A stretch of 64,000 nt of DNA from Nemophila menziesii (taxonomy: Eukaryota > Streptophyta > Magnoliopsida > Boraginales > Hydrophyllaceae). The DNA is taken from the NCBI GenBank assembly GCA_029959085.1, contig JARWIR010000050.1:558001-622000 (forward strand), written 5' to 3'. Positions 23,322 through 35,461 of this stretch are shown piece by piece; position 1 is the first letter of the stretch, and every line of letters begins with the position of its first letter. Under the pieces are notes generated by a model, which worked only from the letters and a program-made list of their open reading frames with translations, was not told the origin of the DNA and ran no database searches. The position numbers and the translations under genes were made by a program.

Positions 23322-25904
23322 ATACTAGTAAATATAAAATCTAACAACTATTTTTCTTAGTTTGTTGGTAAACAAAATGCAGCAAACTTTTGTGGACTGA
23401 GAAAATAACATATATGAGAACTTTTAAGAGTGAGATAGAAAAGCTAGAATCTAAAGGTCTTACATGCTACTTATTTACCACAATGGTATCTAATCTTATA
23501 TTGTTACAATAAACCTTAACTTTTATTTACCATAAGCTAATATAATATTATGTACTAACCATATATCTTGGTAAAGTATTGTGAAAGTTACCATATGATT
23601 AACAAAATTTAGGGGTTCTGACACCTAAAAACAAAATTTAAAAGCTATACAAAAATTAATTCTTATTGTTTTACATTCATAATGAAGTGAATTTAGCAAC
23701 TTCATAATATATATTGTGCTCTTATTGTAGGTGTATAAGATAATGTAATATATTTAACAGATAATTAGATACATATCAAACATAATAATTACTGAAATGG
23801 TGAAAACTTACCAAGACTATTATGGAGAATTTCTCCATTATTGAAATATCATGACTAACCATCTTTTTTCCGTAAATAAAACATTAAAATTAAAAGGTCT
23901 ATATTATAAAGATTATCACAGATTACAATTAAAAAATCAATTAATAAAAAATTAATTACTTACAGATATTTAATAAATACAACAAATCTAAAAATAATTA
24001 TCCATTTTAATGAATAAATTTATAATTATGGACGATTTAAATCAGTTTATAAAATAATTTAAGATTCTAATTTATATTTTTAATCTCCAATTTTTTTATA
24101 CTAGTTTAAGATTGTACACTATAGCCTTTTTAAATCATAAAAAAGAATAAAAAATTAATCATATAATTCTAAAAACCCGTGTTATAATATATTTACCTTT
24201 TACAATTGAAAATAATTTGCATTTTTGTTGTGAATCTAGGGTTTGAAAATGGTGTGTTGTGTCTACTTGAAATGGCGAGGCGGCTTTCAAAATATTTTGT
24301 TTAACATATGCATCAGTTGAAACCTATATAGGGTGATGGATTGATATTTTTAGTAGGGTTTCACAGTTATGATCTTATTTTTTGGTGGGCCTCAATGTTA
24401 TGGGCATTTGTGCTTACTGCCCAATCATGAACCATATCCATACTTTATATTACAAGTTTATTAATAAAGATATGTTATCATACATATAAGGAGGTAATTT
24501 GGTAACTCTTTTCTATTTGATCCCTTTGATAATGATTTCAAATGTATATTTTACAAAAGATGCTAGTATCTCATGGTCAAGAACAATCTATGGTCAAACA
24601 AAGTCTTCTTTATTAGAGGCCTAATATTGGTGTATTCACCTGAATCATTGTAGTTTTAATTTCGAATAACGAGGTTTGGCAGAAACTTGGTAAAAGTCTT
24701 TTATAAAATTATTTCTAAAATACATATCCTTAGAATGAAAACCTTAATGTTGAAACTAGTATCTTTAGTCCAGACTACATTGATATGAGGAAAGAGATGT
24801 CAAAGATTATATGATAATTTATCACTAAAGCTCTACATAAATTCAAGAGGATGAACGAACACCCACATGAAATGAGGCATATACCATACTAAAAAATGAT
24901 ATGCAACAAAATTATGATAAGTTGAATAAAATACTACTGAACAAGTGCTCGTAAAACTAGGAATACAATCCAAGGTTTCTTTCATTATTAAATGTGTGTC
25001 AACTGTATCATAAATTCTTGTCGTGATCATATACTTCTACCTATATATTACCAGTCAAAGGAAAATCTGACAAGGAGACTCTCTATCAATTTACCTAATT
25101 ATCTTTCTATGCAAGCTCTAAGTAGTATAAATAATAGTGTCATTTCCGACTTTGATATGTCTCCCTTTCGAAGACAATTAAAATTTTGTCCTCAAAATAG
25201 ACATGCTTAAAATCCATTTCCTAAACGAGGTCATGTGAAATATTAAATTTCCTCTTACCTATTCTAAAAATCTCAACAAATGTTTCGTAGTATCCACTCC
25301 TAACACAACCATAGGTATTATACAACCATTTATTAAATGTTCAACTTAAGTATGTCTAACTATTTTTGGTATGTAGCTAGGTAATTCATCATAGTGGAAA
25401 GAAGTCTAAGGTTAGTATACTAGTGTATACGACAAAGTATGTAACACCCCATCTCAAAGGAGGGTGTCAATCTTTACCCAAGCTTTAAGAATTTGAATGT
25501 AATAATTAAAAAATAAATACTGTCCTTATTTCATATTTCCGTTTATATATATATATCTAAGATATATACCAACAAAATATCAATAAAGACATGGCGTAGA
25601 TTCATAAATATATAAACCACGATCTTACGAACATATTCACTATCAGGAACATTCTGTGAAGGACTATGTTTTTGAGATAAATTATCAAAAACAAAAAGAC
25701 GTTTGCAATATGCTTTAAGACCCTTATTTTCTCTGTTTGAAGGGGTAAACCCCTAATATGTATATTTTATTTACTTCTTCACACAATGACTGAAGCCTTT
25801 TCTTCTTCTCGTACGTCATTATGACCCTTAGTGTTGAGCTCTAAGTAAATCTTGTTATCACCTTCAATAATGCCATGTGCATTAGTGGGTAGGTCCAAGC
25901 ATAA
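23322..25904. other. A3 non-coding middle
   Basis: This corresponds to 5760-8323 of A1. An extra stretch of about 55 bp lies near 25282-25336, where A1 and A2 read CAACAAATGAATGTTC without it. No gene is recognised. Confidence 0.65.
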
Positions 25905-26940
25905 TATATGTCCCTACAATAAAATATTGCATAATATAGGGAACTATAATACAACTTTTTCATAATATAAGGAGTTATATACTATAGTGCAACTTTGTCA
26001 TAATATAGGGACCTATATTGCAATATATGGGGACCTATATTGCAATTTTTGAAAAAACATATGGTATTTACGTCAACAATGACGCTAATTTTGAAGGAGT
26101 GAATTCTTGAAAAAAAGCTTCGTCTCATAGAATGTTTAAAGAATTGTATATATATAATATAGGGACCTAAAGTGCAATTGATTCTATTTATAGGTGACAC
26201 CGTGTGATTATTTTTTTCATGCAAGTTATTTATTATGATGGATGGATATAAAGATAGAGTGTCCTACTTGTCGTCGCCCTCTTCCACCAGCTTGACTGAA
26301 GATTCTTCTTAAGGAAAAATTTGTAAATTTGATTTGGGGTAAATTTACAAAACTTTTAATTTTTTAATTTTATTTGGTTTTTATTTTTATGATTATTTTT
26401 TTATTTAATGTAAGAGATATGGAAATGTAGAATAACAAATGCAAAAAAATTAATATCAAGGCCTATAGTGTAGTTTTTGGATCATATAGGGACCTACAAT
26501 ACATTTTTTTGCATATTATAGGGACCTACAGTATAGATAGTGCATAGTATAGTGACATTTAGTGTAATTTTATATAATATGGGGATCTAGATTGCAATTT
26601 TTCATAATATAGTAAACTATAGTAGTATAGTGTAATTTTACTTAACATAGGAACTTATAGTGCAATTTTGCATAATATAGGGACTTATAGTTTAATTTAT
26701 ATGGAAAAAAATCGAATGTGTTTTTCAGAATCATTACTTGGTCTCCCCACATTCTAAAATCAATCCTTATTAAATATATGCAGATTTTGTTTTTATATAA
26801 TAACTATATGGCCTTATACTATAATTCATTAAAAATAAATTTATATAAGTCGTATAGGGATATATATTGCGGATTTTGTAAAATTTAGGAACCTATATTG
26901 CAAATTTGTATAATATAAGGACCTATAGTACAATAATTGG
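25905..26940. repeat. Degenerate ~33-bp repeat, A3 copy
   Basis: This is the third copy of the AGGGACCTATAGTGCAAT array, again in two clusters with the same intervening sequence as in A1. Single-unit gains and losses differ from A1 and A2. Confidence 0.85.
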
Positions 26941-27375
26941 TATTGGGAAGTCTTGTTTTTTTCTTGTTTATGGTAGAGGAGGAATCAACAGAGGATCAAT
27001 GTAAACACATTGTAAGAATATATGAAGATTTGATATAGGTGTATGTATGTATTATTTATAATAATAGTTATGTAATATTTCGACGAAGCTTTGTTACTTA
27101 ATTAGAGTTAGATTTTTTGTTGAGATATTATAATTTTTATCTTTTAAACCCAAGGTTTCACATGAGACTTCAAATTAACACACATTTGGCAGTGTTTTCA
27201 AACTTCTAATTAAATTTAGAATATATTTTTTTTATCGATGAAATATATAATACTTGACAATGTGCTTGGATCTTTCATGAAAAACATGGTTGAAACATAT
27301 ACCCCATAACTAAGGAGAAATATTTAGTATTTTCTCAAAATATAAAATTTTAGTTTAGTATTTTTTAGCTCCCAT

Positions 27376-27436
<61 letters not shown>
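27376..27436. repeat. (AT)n-(GA)n microsatellite, A3 copy
   Basis: About 24 bp of AT precede about 37 bp of GA. The balance is opposite to the A0 copy, which has little AT and about 100 bp of GA. Confidence 0.97.
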
Positions 27437-27438
<2 letters not shown>

Positions 27439-28466
27439 AGATTAATCTTCAATTTTCTTTTTAGGGCAGACGACCTAAACTCCCCAGTTTGACTCAATTT
27501 TTTACATTTTTGAATATATTTGATAGTTACATTGACTATGGTAAAAGTTAGTCTTATAATTTAGAATCATTTTGATTCTCGAAAGATATAATCCATAATT
27601 ATTTAGTCACACAACTTTTTTTAATCAAATTTAGTCACACTATAAGAGTAACTATCGTTCATAAATTTCTAATTTTAACTTCATTTGAAAAAAAATGTAT
27701 GGATCTAAAATAGATTGTTGTAGTTGTTAAAGTATTCTAAACTCTTTCGAGTGAATGAATCTTTAACAAGATGGAAATAATCATCAGATGCATTAAAAAA
27801 TATTCACGGATCGATTCATTGCACCACATTCTATCCTAGAAAATCGTGAGAATTGAAAATTGAGTTTTTTACCTAAGAGACTTTGGAGACACCTCCCATA
27901 ATCACATGCATCCTTACCAAACTACGCTTTTTATAAAATGGAATAAAAAAATTATAACACTCTAAGCGAAAATCTATCTACACATTGTACCTCTTTTTTG
28001 TTTTTATTAGATATATATATGTATATATATATAATTTTTTTTGCAGAATTATTGTAAAACCCTAAACATTAACTTCTATCTCCTCTCTTTTTTCAAACCT
28101 CACGATGATTTTCTTCCACCTTTTTGTCTTTCATTTTCTTTCTCAGCCGTGGCTGCTAGAACTTCACAGATCTTGAAGATCATGGCTTCTATATATAACG
28201 AGCATCTAGTTCACAAAAAAGATGAGGCTCGTCGTTCATCCCCCTTTCCATCTTGCCGCTACACAAGGAAATAGTCGCTCGTTGCTGCTCCGGTGAAGGA
28301 GATACTGACGTTAAAGCTTGAAGATCTCCGCCTTTCGTGAGTGAAGTCCTTCGCTATGATTCGAGGCAAAGTCATTCGTGAACTCCTGGTTCGAGAAAGT
28401 TTTGTCGCGGAGATCTATGGAGCTTCGAGCTTTGGTTGTAGAACGTTCGAGATGTCTTTTTCTTTT

Positions 28467-28588
28467 ACTTTTAACTGAGACCAAGAAACTAACGTTCTTC
28501 AACTTTCTTCTAGCTTCGGGGTTCGAACCCTGTACCTCTTAGTTGAGAGACAAGGTCATGGCCGGATGAGCTAGCTCACCCGGTTTAG
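28467..28588 (-). mobile_element. tRNA-derived SINE (pol III boxes), minus strand
   Basis: On the minus strand the order is ACCGGGTGAGCTAGCTCATC (A-box-like, around 28588-28565), then, about 30 bp further on, AGGGTTCGAACCCC (B box, 28531-28518), then AAGAAAGTTGAAG. The spacing and the GGTTCGAACCC core fit the internal promoter of plant tRNA-derived SINEs. A0 has no such sequence here: it has about 70 bp of other sequence between the shared TCTTTTTCTTTT (1990) and TAGTAAATG (2070), so insertion came with loss of local DNA or at a deletion. A clear target duplication and 3' tail are not visible. Confidence 0.65.
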
Positions 28589-28658
28589 TAAATGTATTTT
28601 AATTTATTTTTATTATTTTCTCCCTAAATAATTCTTTTATTATTAATTCTAAATAAAC

Positions 28659-28884
28659 CTCAATAATTATTACTCAGGTTTTTCACCGGATACTTAGTAA
28701 CTTTCTCTCAATACTTAGTAAAATCTCAGATCAATCATTTTTTCCAAAGTACTCAGTTCTTTTTCCCGATTACTCACTACGTTTTCCGAGTACTCGGTAC
28801 CTTTTTCGAGTAATTAATACTTTTTCTGGCAACTTAGCACTTTTTTAGAATACCCATAAATACTGAGTACTCATAAACTTTTAC
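28659..28884. repeat. GAGTACTCAGTA minisatellite, A3 copy
   Basis: This has the same unit as 2141-2388, more decayed and slightly shorter. Copies include CCGAGTACTCGGTACC and GAGTAATTAATAC. Confidence 0.8.
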
Positions 28885-30215
28885 GGCGACACTAGCGGTG
28901 GTCGGCGGTTCGAAGTTCTGTAGTGGTTGGTGGGTTGTGATGGGAGTTGGAAAGTATTGATATCCTGTGAAGGAGGAGGAGAAAAAAATGGTAATAGAGT
29001 AGAGAAAACAGTAATAAGGGAGGAAAGAAAAAAGGGTAATAGAGGATAAAGAAGTATCTACATTTGTCTTATATATACATTAAGGTTGTTATTGACCCAC
29101 AAGGTTTCAAAGGTTCTTTAGAGAATAGTGGATTAGGGTATTACTTTTTGGGCAGGTAGATGGTCTCAAGATCAAATGAGTAATTCACCCTCGAAAATAT
29201 GACAATTCATAATTATGCTTTTTCTATTTCGTTAAAGTTCAAGGTTCCTATGATTAATCGTAGTAACATGAAGTAGATATAGTTTTTTTGATATTCAAAC
29301 TAATAAATAGTGTTCGAAAACTCCCGCATATGATTTTTAATTTTCTAGAAAATGGTCTTAGAATTAGTCGAAACTAAGATATTTTAGAAAGTTCGGGAGG
29401 TTCTTAAGGTTATCTTAGCATGCCTGATTAAATTACGTCTAATTAATTTCTTTTCCTGAAAATATAGTCCAACCAATACTTTGGCCATTTTATAAAGTTT
29501 GTGAGGTAAATCAAGCAACTCAACCCAATAGGGGGAATAGGTTGTGGTATCTCCCATCCCTTTAATGGTTGTAGGTGTAGACTAGGGATCTCTTACTCAT
29601 TTTAAACAAATTTGTTGTTATTTTTTCTTTTTTTCCCTTGGGTCAATGATTATTGTGGATTTTTGCCACACATATGGCATGTTTTTGGACTAATTTTGCT
29701 TCAAAGATGTTGTTATGGAGGTCTTTTAGAGGCATCCGAGTATTGGTATTTTATGTGGGTTTGGGTTTAGGATGAGAGTCTGAGTGGAGAGGGTAGCATC
29801 TTATTGTGAAGGATGCTAGTTTTATGGCCTTCATGGTCTCCATTGTGGGCTAGTGGTTGAGTGGAGGGACTCGATAGTTGTGCGGAGGGAGGAGAGGAGA
29901 GGGTCAATGTGGTCTTAAAGGTTATTAGAGTTAGATAACCAAGGATTTCAGGTTGCATGGCTCGTGTAAAGTGGGCTGAAAGTAAGATGGCGGTGTTCAA
30001 TAATGTGGGACAAAAACAACGGGACAGGGATGTAAAATTGGGTACAGGCTTCGTGGTTGAAATGGCATGGGGGTTTGGTCTCTGGTTTTTAATGGTAGGT
30101 TTGGTAGATGATTTTGAAATAGGTAAGGGCCCCGAAGGGTGTGGCAACACTACTTTGTTTGAGTTCAGTATATATTATACATTTTTGGAGGAGAGGGTAA
30201 GGTACGTACATGGTG
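28885..30215. other. Right part of A3 P block, weak coding look, no gene
   Basis: The GC content is raised at 29700-30215, and a 93-codon plus-strand frame exists at 29957-30238. The same stretch in A0 (3100-3686) has stops and indels in that frame, so the frame is not conserved. No domain is recognised. It could be a decayed transposon ORF. Confidence 0.45.
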
Positions 30216-32252
30216 TTCCCTATAGTTGGGACTTTTGAGTGGTTACGAGCTAAATTGATCTAGTTTAAAGGTGTTGATAACTAGGCATAGTTGTAAATAG
30301 ATATCTAGTACACATTATACAAAGGTGAGCCATTTGGGTAATATTTGGAGGAGGAATGAGTATTTGAAGAGGATATTAAATAAATGGAAGGCAAATTGTC
30401 ATTTCTTGAAATAGATTTTATTCATGTCGTAGAGGATGCTATCACTTTTATGAGATAAGAAACCGCTTAGAGAAATTTGGAGAAGATGGTTTCTTTAGTT
30501 GACGTTAGGGCTTTGTATGGATATTGGAAGAATGGATATTGTGTGTTAGAGTTGGTTGAGGAGGAAAGGGTTTATTGCATTAATCTATGCCTAATTTGGG
30601 AGAAAGTTGGTATTTCTCACCCTAAAGGAAGGTTTAAGTTGAAAAACTCGGTACTTGCTTGATACTTTATCGTCCAAGCCTATTTGGTATGATAGTTGGG
30701 AGGAATTGTGGTGTTTTATACCACTGCATGTCACCGTTGCGGTGCATCAATCGTGGTTAGGTACATCCATCTGGTACTTAGAAATTTTGTCTCTGTTGAT
30801 AATTAAATGAAGGAGGAACCAAGAAATTGGATGGGTTGTATCGCCAAAGACTTACCTTTACCTTTACCTTTAAAGAAGGATCAAGATTCTTGAAAATTGT
30901 CTCATGGGATTTGAAATTGAATTTATTTATATATATTAGAAAGGTCCCTTTGTATTGTGGTTGCTACCTGATTGACCCTCTAGATATTGTTTCATGACCA
31001 CCATGGTTACTCACCAAAAGATGGAATTCCGGAATTTCGATGATAAAGATACTCTGGCAACTAAAATATATTCAAATAGAGTGGTAAATGAATAGTTCAC
31101 ATACCCTTACTATCTGGGAACACGAGGGTATGTACATGTGCTCAATAAGACCTATAGGCTCCAGATGTACTATTGCCATACGAGGGGGTGCCAAAAAGGG
31201 GAACTACCATATGGTCCTCATCATAAATTTTTTTTCCAGGGTGTTGTAGACGAGCCTACCATAATTATGAGCATAGGGCCTTATTTGTTGAGTAATGCAC
31301 TAGTTGTGTGGAATCTTTGGTCTGGTATTTTTGGTATATTAGGCTAGAAATACTTTCAAAAGATCCTCCTAAAATGAGGATTCTACATATTGAATGTGAA
31401 CATGCAATAAATGTGCTACTTCATCAGGCTGAGTTACAAGTCCAAGAATATATTGAAAATTAGTTATCAAGATTGTTAAAAGCTTTTCTGATTGGGGTTC
31501 AGTTAACAGAAGGTTTATTTCTTTCCTTGTTATCTCATTCTGACAAATCTAAAAAATGTGTATGAAGAATTTTTTAAAGGTATTAAATGGAACGATCATA
31601 TTGCGTTTCAACGAAATTATGATCTTATTCTTATGGAAGATTTGTTTGGAAATGATTGGTACTATACTACAAATGTTAATCACAATCTTCAAGAAGCTGA
31701 CCAAGTTGAAAGTATACAGACTAACCAACCGGGTTCTGCTGTTATAAAAATCTTGAGACGTTTCTTTTGCCTATGAATGGGAGGAGGTAGGTATTTAATT
31801 AGTCTCATTGTGTCATAATAAAACATATAATTAATAATAATTTTAAGGAAATTTGGGACAAAATCTATGCTAGAGAGTGAACCTCTAGTGTTGCAAGAGG
31901 CATGCAAAATGACTAATTGTAACCAATAACGTACAACATCTATCTTCACTGACTATTGTGAACTTATTTATAACTCTACAAATCCATCAACAACAATGTC
32001 GAACATTTGACTATTCTAGAAAAATATGCATAAATTGTATTTATGTATATTTTTTTTCATATTCTTTGAAGATGGATCCATTGATTGATGTTTAAGCAAA
32101 GCGTGTTATAGAAATCCTTTGGATAACAACTGGAATAATGGTAATATTCAATTACATGTATATTTTTTATTAGGTTGATTAGAAAGAGAGAGGATATATT
32201 AAAGTGGAAGTTTTTGATTTTAATAGGTTTGAATATATTGTAGTCAGGTGTT
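30216..32252 (+). other. Region C: unidentified decayed element
   Basis: Several plus-strand open stretches follow one another (30477-30662, 31138-31347 and 31558-31776). They suggest one former protein, but stops and frame changes separate them and no motif lets me name the family. Phrases such as WNDHIAFQRNYDLILMEDL and HKFFFQGVVDE are clearly protein-like. The right end (31731-32252) is duplicated as C' at 15009-15540. Array B starts at 32253 without any spacer. Confidence 0.5.
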
Positions 32253-33787
32253 TCCTCAACGGGGAGTATTCTTGGACATGTAAAATCTTTCATAATATGT
32301 ATGCGTATATTCACGGTTATATAGTTCAAAAATACTTCAAAATATTTTAGTTAAATTATTTTGTAAGCTATATTGGGTTTCTCTTGTATATAATAAAAAG
32401 TATTACATGTTTAGTCTATTTTTTTACACATTTGTTTTACCTTTTTTAAGTTCTTACAAAATTATCATTTTAGTTCTCAATGTTTTTGCTTAAAAGTTAT
32501 AAATATTTTGAACTAAAAAGATATAAATTAGTTTAAAGTAAATAAAGACTCATCTTTTGGGGTATTCATTATTTTTAGGGTTGTTTTATTATCTTTTATT
32601 TATTTGTTACCTATACTTATAAAGGCCTACAATAATTCTAATTTTATTTGTTCAAAATTATATTTGTGATTTTTTATTTGTTCAAATTTATATTTGTGAC
32701 TCTCAATTTTAATTATGGTTTTCCCCTTAACTCAAAATTAAAAGAAAAAAACTAATAACTCTTATTACATTTTCAAATCTAAATCTTTATTTTACCACAC
32801 ACAACCAAAAATAAACTATTGGAAGATTTAGGGAATGTCACGTGTCCAAGGTGTCGATTTATATTATCAATATAATTATTGATATTTATATAAGATATGT
32901 CTTTCGATGAACATCAACTAATATTCGACAATACTCATTTATATTAGCAATATAATTATTGATATTTTTCCAACTACATATGTTTTTAGATATAATGTAT
33001 CTCAACTTTGGAAAATATCCATGTTAGGAACCATGTTTCCTCGTACTCTAATATTTCTCATGATCCCACTGTGCCAAAAATATTGGATTCTACATAAACC
33101 TAGCATGGAACTAGAGTAGGAAGTAGTAGCAATCTACTTCGCATAAGGTTTGATGATGCATGTAAGTAACACTTATTGAACTTCAATTTTTTGGCATTTA
33201 GAATCTTGGCGCGTCGATACAAATTACTTAACAATTATATTTTTAAATTATTAACTACATCACCATTTTACTCAACAATGAAAAATATGGATTGGTGTTT
33301 CCTATATGCATCGATTTAAAATGATTTGGTTATAAAACGGAGGCATCTAAGGAAATTTGTGTACTTATGATAGTCACACGAGGAATGTTGAGATGCTCAT
33401 TGATGTGTATATTTTTTCCAACTTGTAATTGCAAAATATAAGTTATTTGTCATAATATAGAGATCTACGATAAAATTTTATAGAAGAATATCATATAATA
33501 AAATTAATTTGAAATATTTTTCTTTCCTTTCCTTCTGATCAACTAACCGAACCAGTGGATGAATGTAGAGAGAACTAATGTTTCTCGAGTTTTACTCCTT
33601 ACATTTAAATTGTTAGGGGAAGGTAGAACATATATTGGCATATTAAAAGTTTTACTTTATTATAAAAAATTTTTATATTTTATTTTTCCACAACCTAAGA
33701 TATAATTTCTTGATTATCAAATGAGCGCAAATTTTCATCTTCTATCCCAAATTTTTCCCCAAGATTAAGGTTATTCCGGTTGTGAGA
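32253..33787. other. B1 stretch left of the CACTA remnant
   Basis: This is non-coding, AT-rich sequence shared with B3 and, with a deletion of about 490 bp, with B2. A G-box-like GTCACGTGTCC lies near 32838. No exons were recognised. Confidence 0.6.
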
Positions 33788-35461
33788 CGGTTACCTATGA
33801 AACATCGGTTTAGAAAAAAAACATCTTCATACGTGAGTACTAAGAAGAGGCCCCACCTTAGGTAACATATTCCTGTTGATATTCAGAAGTAATTAGATGG
33901 GTTGCAAATTGTGTTTTCTCGTAATAGAAAAAGATTTCGGGGGTAAGGAAATGAAAAAAATGGGTCCTCGTGAGTTTAATTTGTAAAAAAAAGGATTTTT
34001 TATCGCTTACCTTATTGGTCAATTTTTTTTAGAAAAATAACATTGTTGTTATGCGTTGTGAGACGAATGTGTGTGATTGTCTGCTCAGAATAGTTGTAAG
34101 CCTTATGGGATAATTAAAAAAGATAAAATAAAAGAAAGAAAGGATCTGAAAGATATGTGCAACATAAATGGATTGTGGTTGTTCCTAAAATTAGGGAAAA
34201 TAATCCTAGCACTCGCCAAGTATGCCTTCACGCTACATAAGAAATGTGTTTGTATGTCACATAAGTTTCCCGATAGTTTAGTGTCTAGTTTGATGAATAA
34301 CGTCATAGTTATACGTCAAAAATCGTCAAGATCAACATCACATGTCTGCCACATAATGATGTAGTTTCTTTTTGTGGCTAGTATCCCCGAGCTTATAGCT
34401 GATAAATTGGTAAGCGAATCAATAAATGGGTTATCTAACATGTTCAGTTTCATTTGTAAAAAGAATCTAAGTATGAAAGAACTGGAATCGAGTAAAGAAG
34501 GACTAAATAAAACTTTTTTCAAACTAGAGATGATTATGCCTCCTAACATCTTTTACATAATGATCCACCTACTCATGCAATTATATAACAAAGCATTATT
34601 AGGTGGTCTGGATGGTTCAAACGTCGAGGGGTACATTGTGGAAGAGACATTAACAATCATATCGTGTTATCTCCATGAAGAAAGAACCACTGTCGAAGAT
34701 CCCAGTAGATACAATTAGATGTTACCTGAACCAAAAAAAAATTATGTTTTAAAGAGCCAATAACATGCAGTGGGCGAAAAAACATTTGTTGCTTTGCCAT
34801 ATAAGGAGAAGGAGAAAATTAACTTGCATATCCTATTTAATTGGGAAGAGATATAACCGTACATGATATAAGTAACAATATTTATAATTTTTTTCTAATG
34901 CAAAACATATATACACTATTGTTAAAATTTGGTGAACACAATTTCAAGCATTCGGTTTCTAATATTGATATAGAAAGGATTCACCGGGAAATGTTTTGGA
35001 AGTGGTTTATGAGAAGGTATATAGCCTTTAATTATTAATCTAAACATTACTATCTTCAATCTAATAATTGTTCTTTTTGGTACTATATGACGAAGGTTGT
35101 GATATGTTAGTTAGCCTTGAAATGATTTCAATGGTGAATATGTCTCATGCTTAGGTTTATAGGAACGATTCATATGTAGTGAACGGTTTCAAATGGATTA
35201 CTATGAAAAGGGAGAATGTACCATATATAATGGAGTATCTTATTACGATAAATTAGTCAATATCATGGAGGTTGCATTTGATGGTGGTTGTTCTGTTGTG
35301 TCTTTTGAGTGTATGTGGCATAATACGAAAATATGAACAAACATCATGGGGTAACCATTAGAAAAACAACTTATTTTTGGTGGACAAAAACCCATTACAT
35401 GTTAGCCACCCAAGCCAAAGAAAGTGTTTACATCATTAAAATTATGCAAGAAAAACCCTAA
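33788..35461 (+). pseudogene. CACTA (En/Spm) TNP2-type transposase remnant, copy B1
   Basis: Read in pieces on the plus strand, the fragment follows the C-terminal two thirds of plant TNP2-like transposases. It has LPMKHRFRKK (33791), IFYRLPYWS (family: FxLPYW) and RRMCVIVC (family: EKNVCDNV). Next come KERKDLKDMCNINGLWL, FKLEMIMPPNIFYIMIHLL (family: LCKLExxFPPxFFDIMxHL, DUF4218) and EGYIVEETLTIISCYLHEE. Then IHREMFWKWFMRR and, from about 35220, GVSYYDKLVNIMEVAFDGG (DUF4216), ending at TAA. Stops and frame changes occur throughout, and about 95 bp present in B3 are missing near 34605. The N-terminal catalytic part and the CACTA ends are not seen. The element is dead. Confidence 0.88.

Larger units (their letters stand above)
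21648..30215. repeat. Array A, unit A3 (fullest copy)
   Basis: A3 runs continuously from the leader (21648), through the LRR pseudogene, the non-coding middle and the 33-bp repeat, to the P block (from 26946). It is more diverged from A0, A1 and A2 than those are from one another. It carries private insertions: a MITE (23122-23312), a SINE (28467-28588) and a stretch of about 55 bp near 25282. It lacks the 438-bp tandem duplication. The right limit is set only by where A0 is truncated; the true unit may extend into region C. Confidence 0.93.

Noticed and set aside
28041..28274. 77-codon plus-strand frame in A3
   Set aside because: The same stretch in A0 and A1 has stops and a different start, and no family motif is seen.
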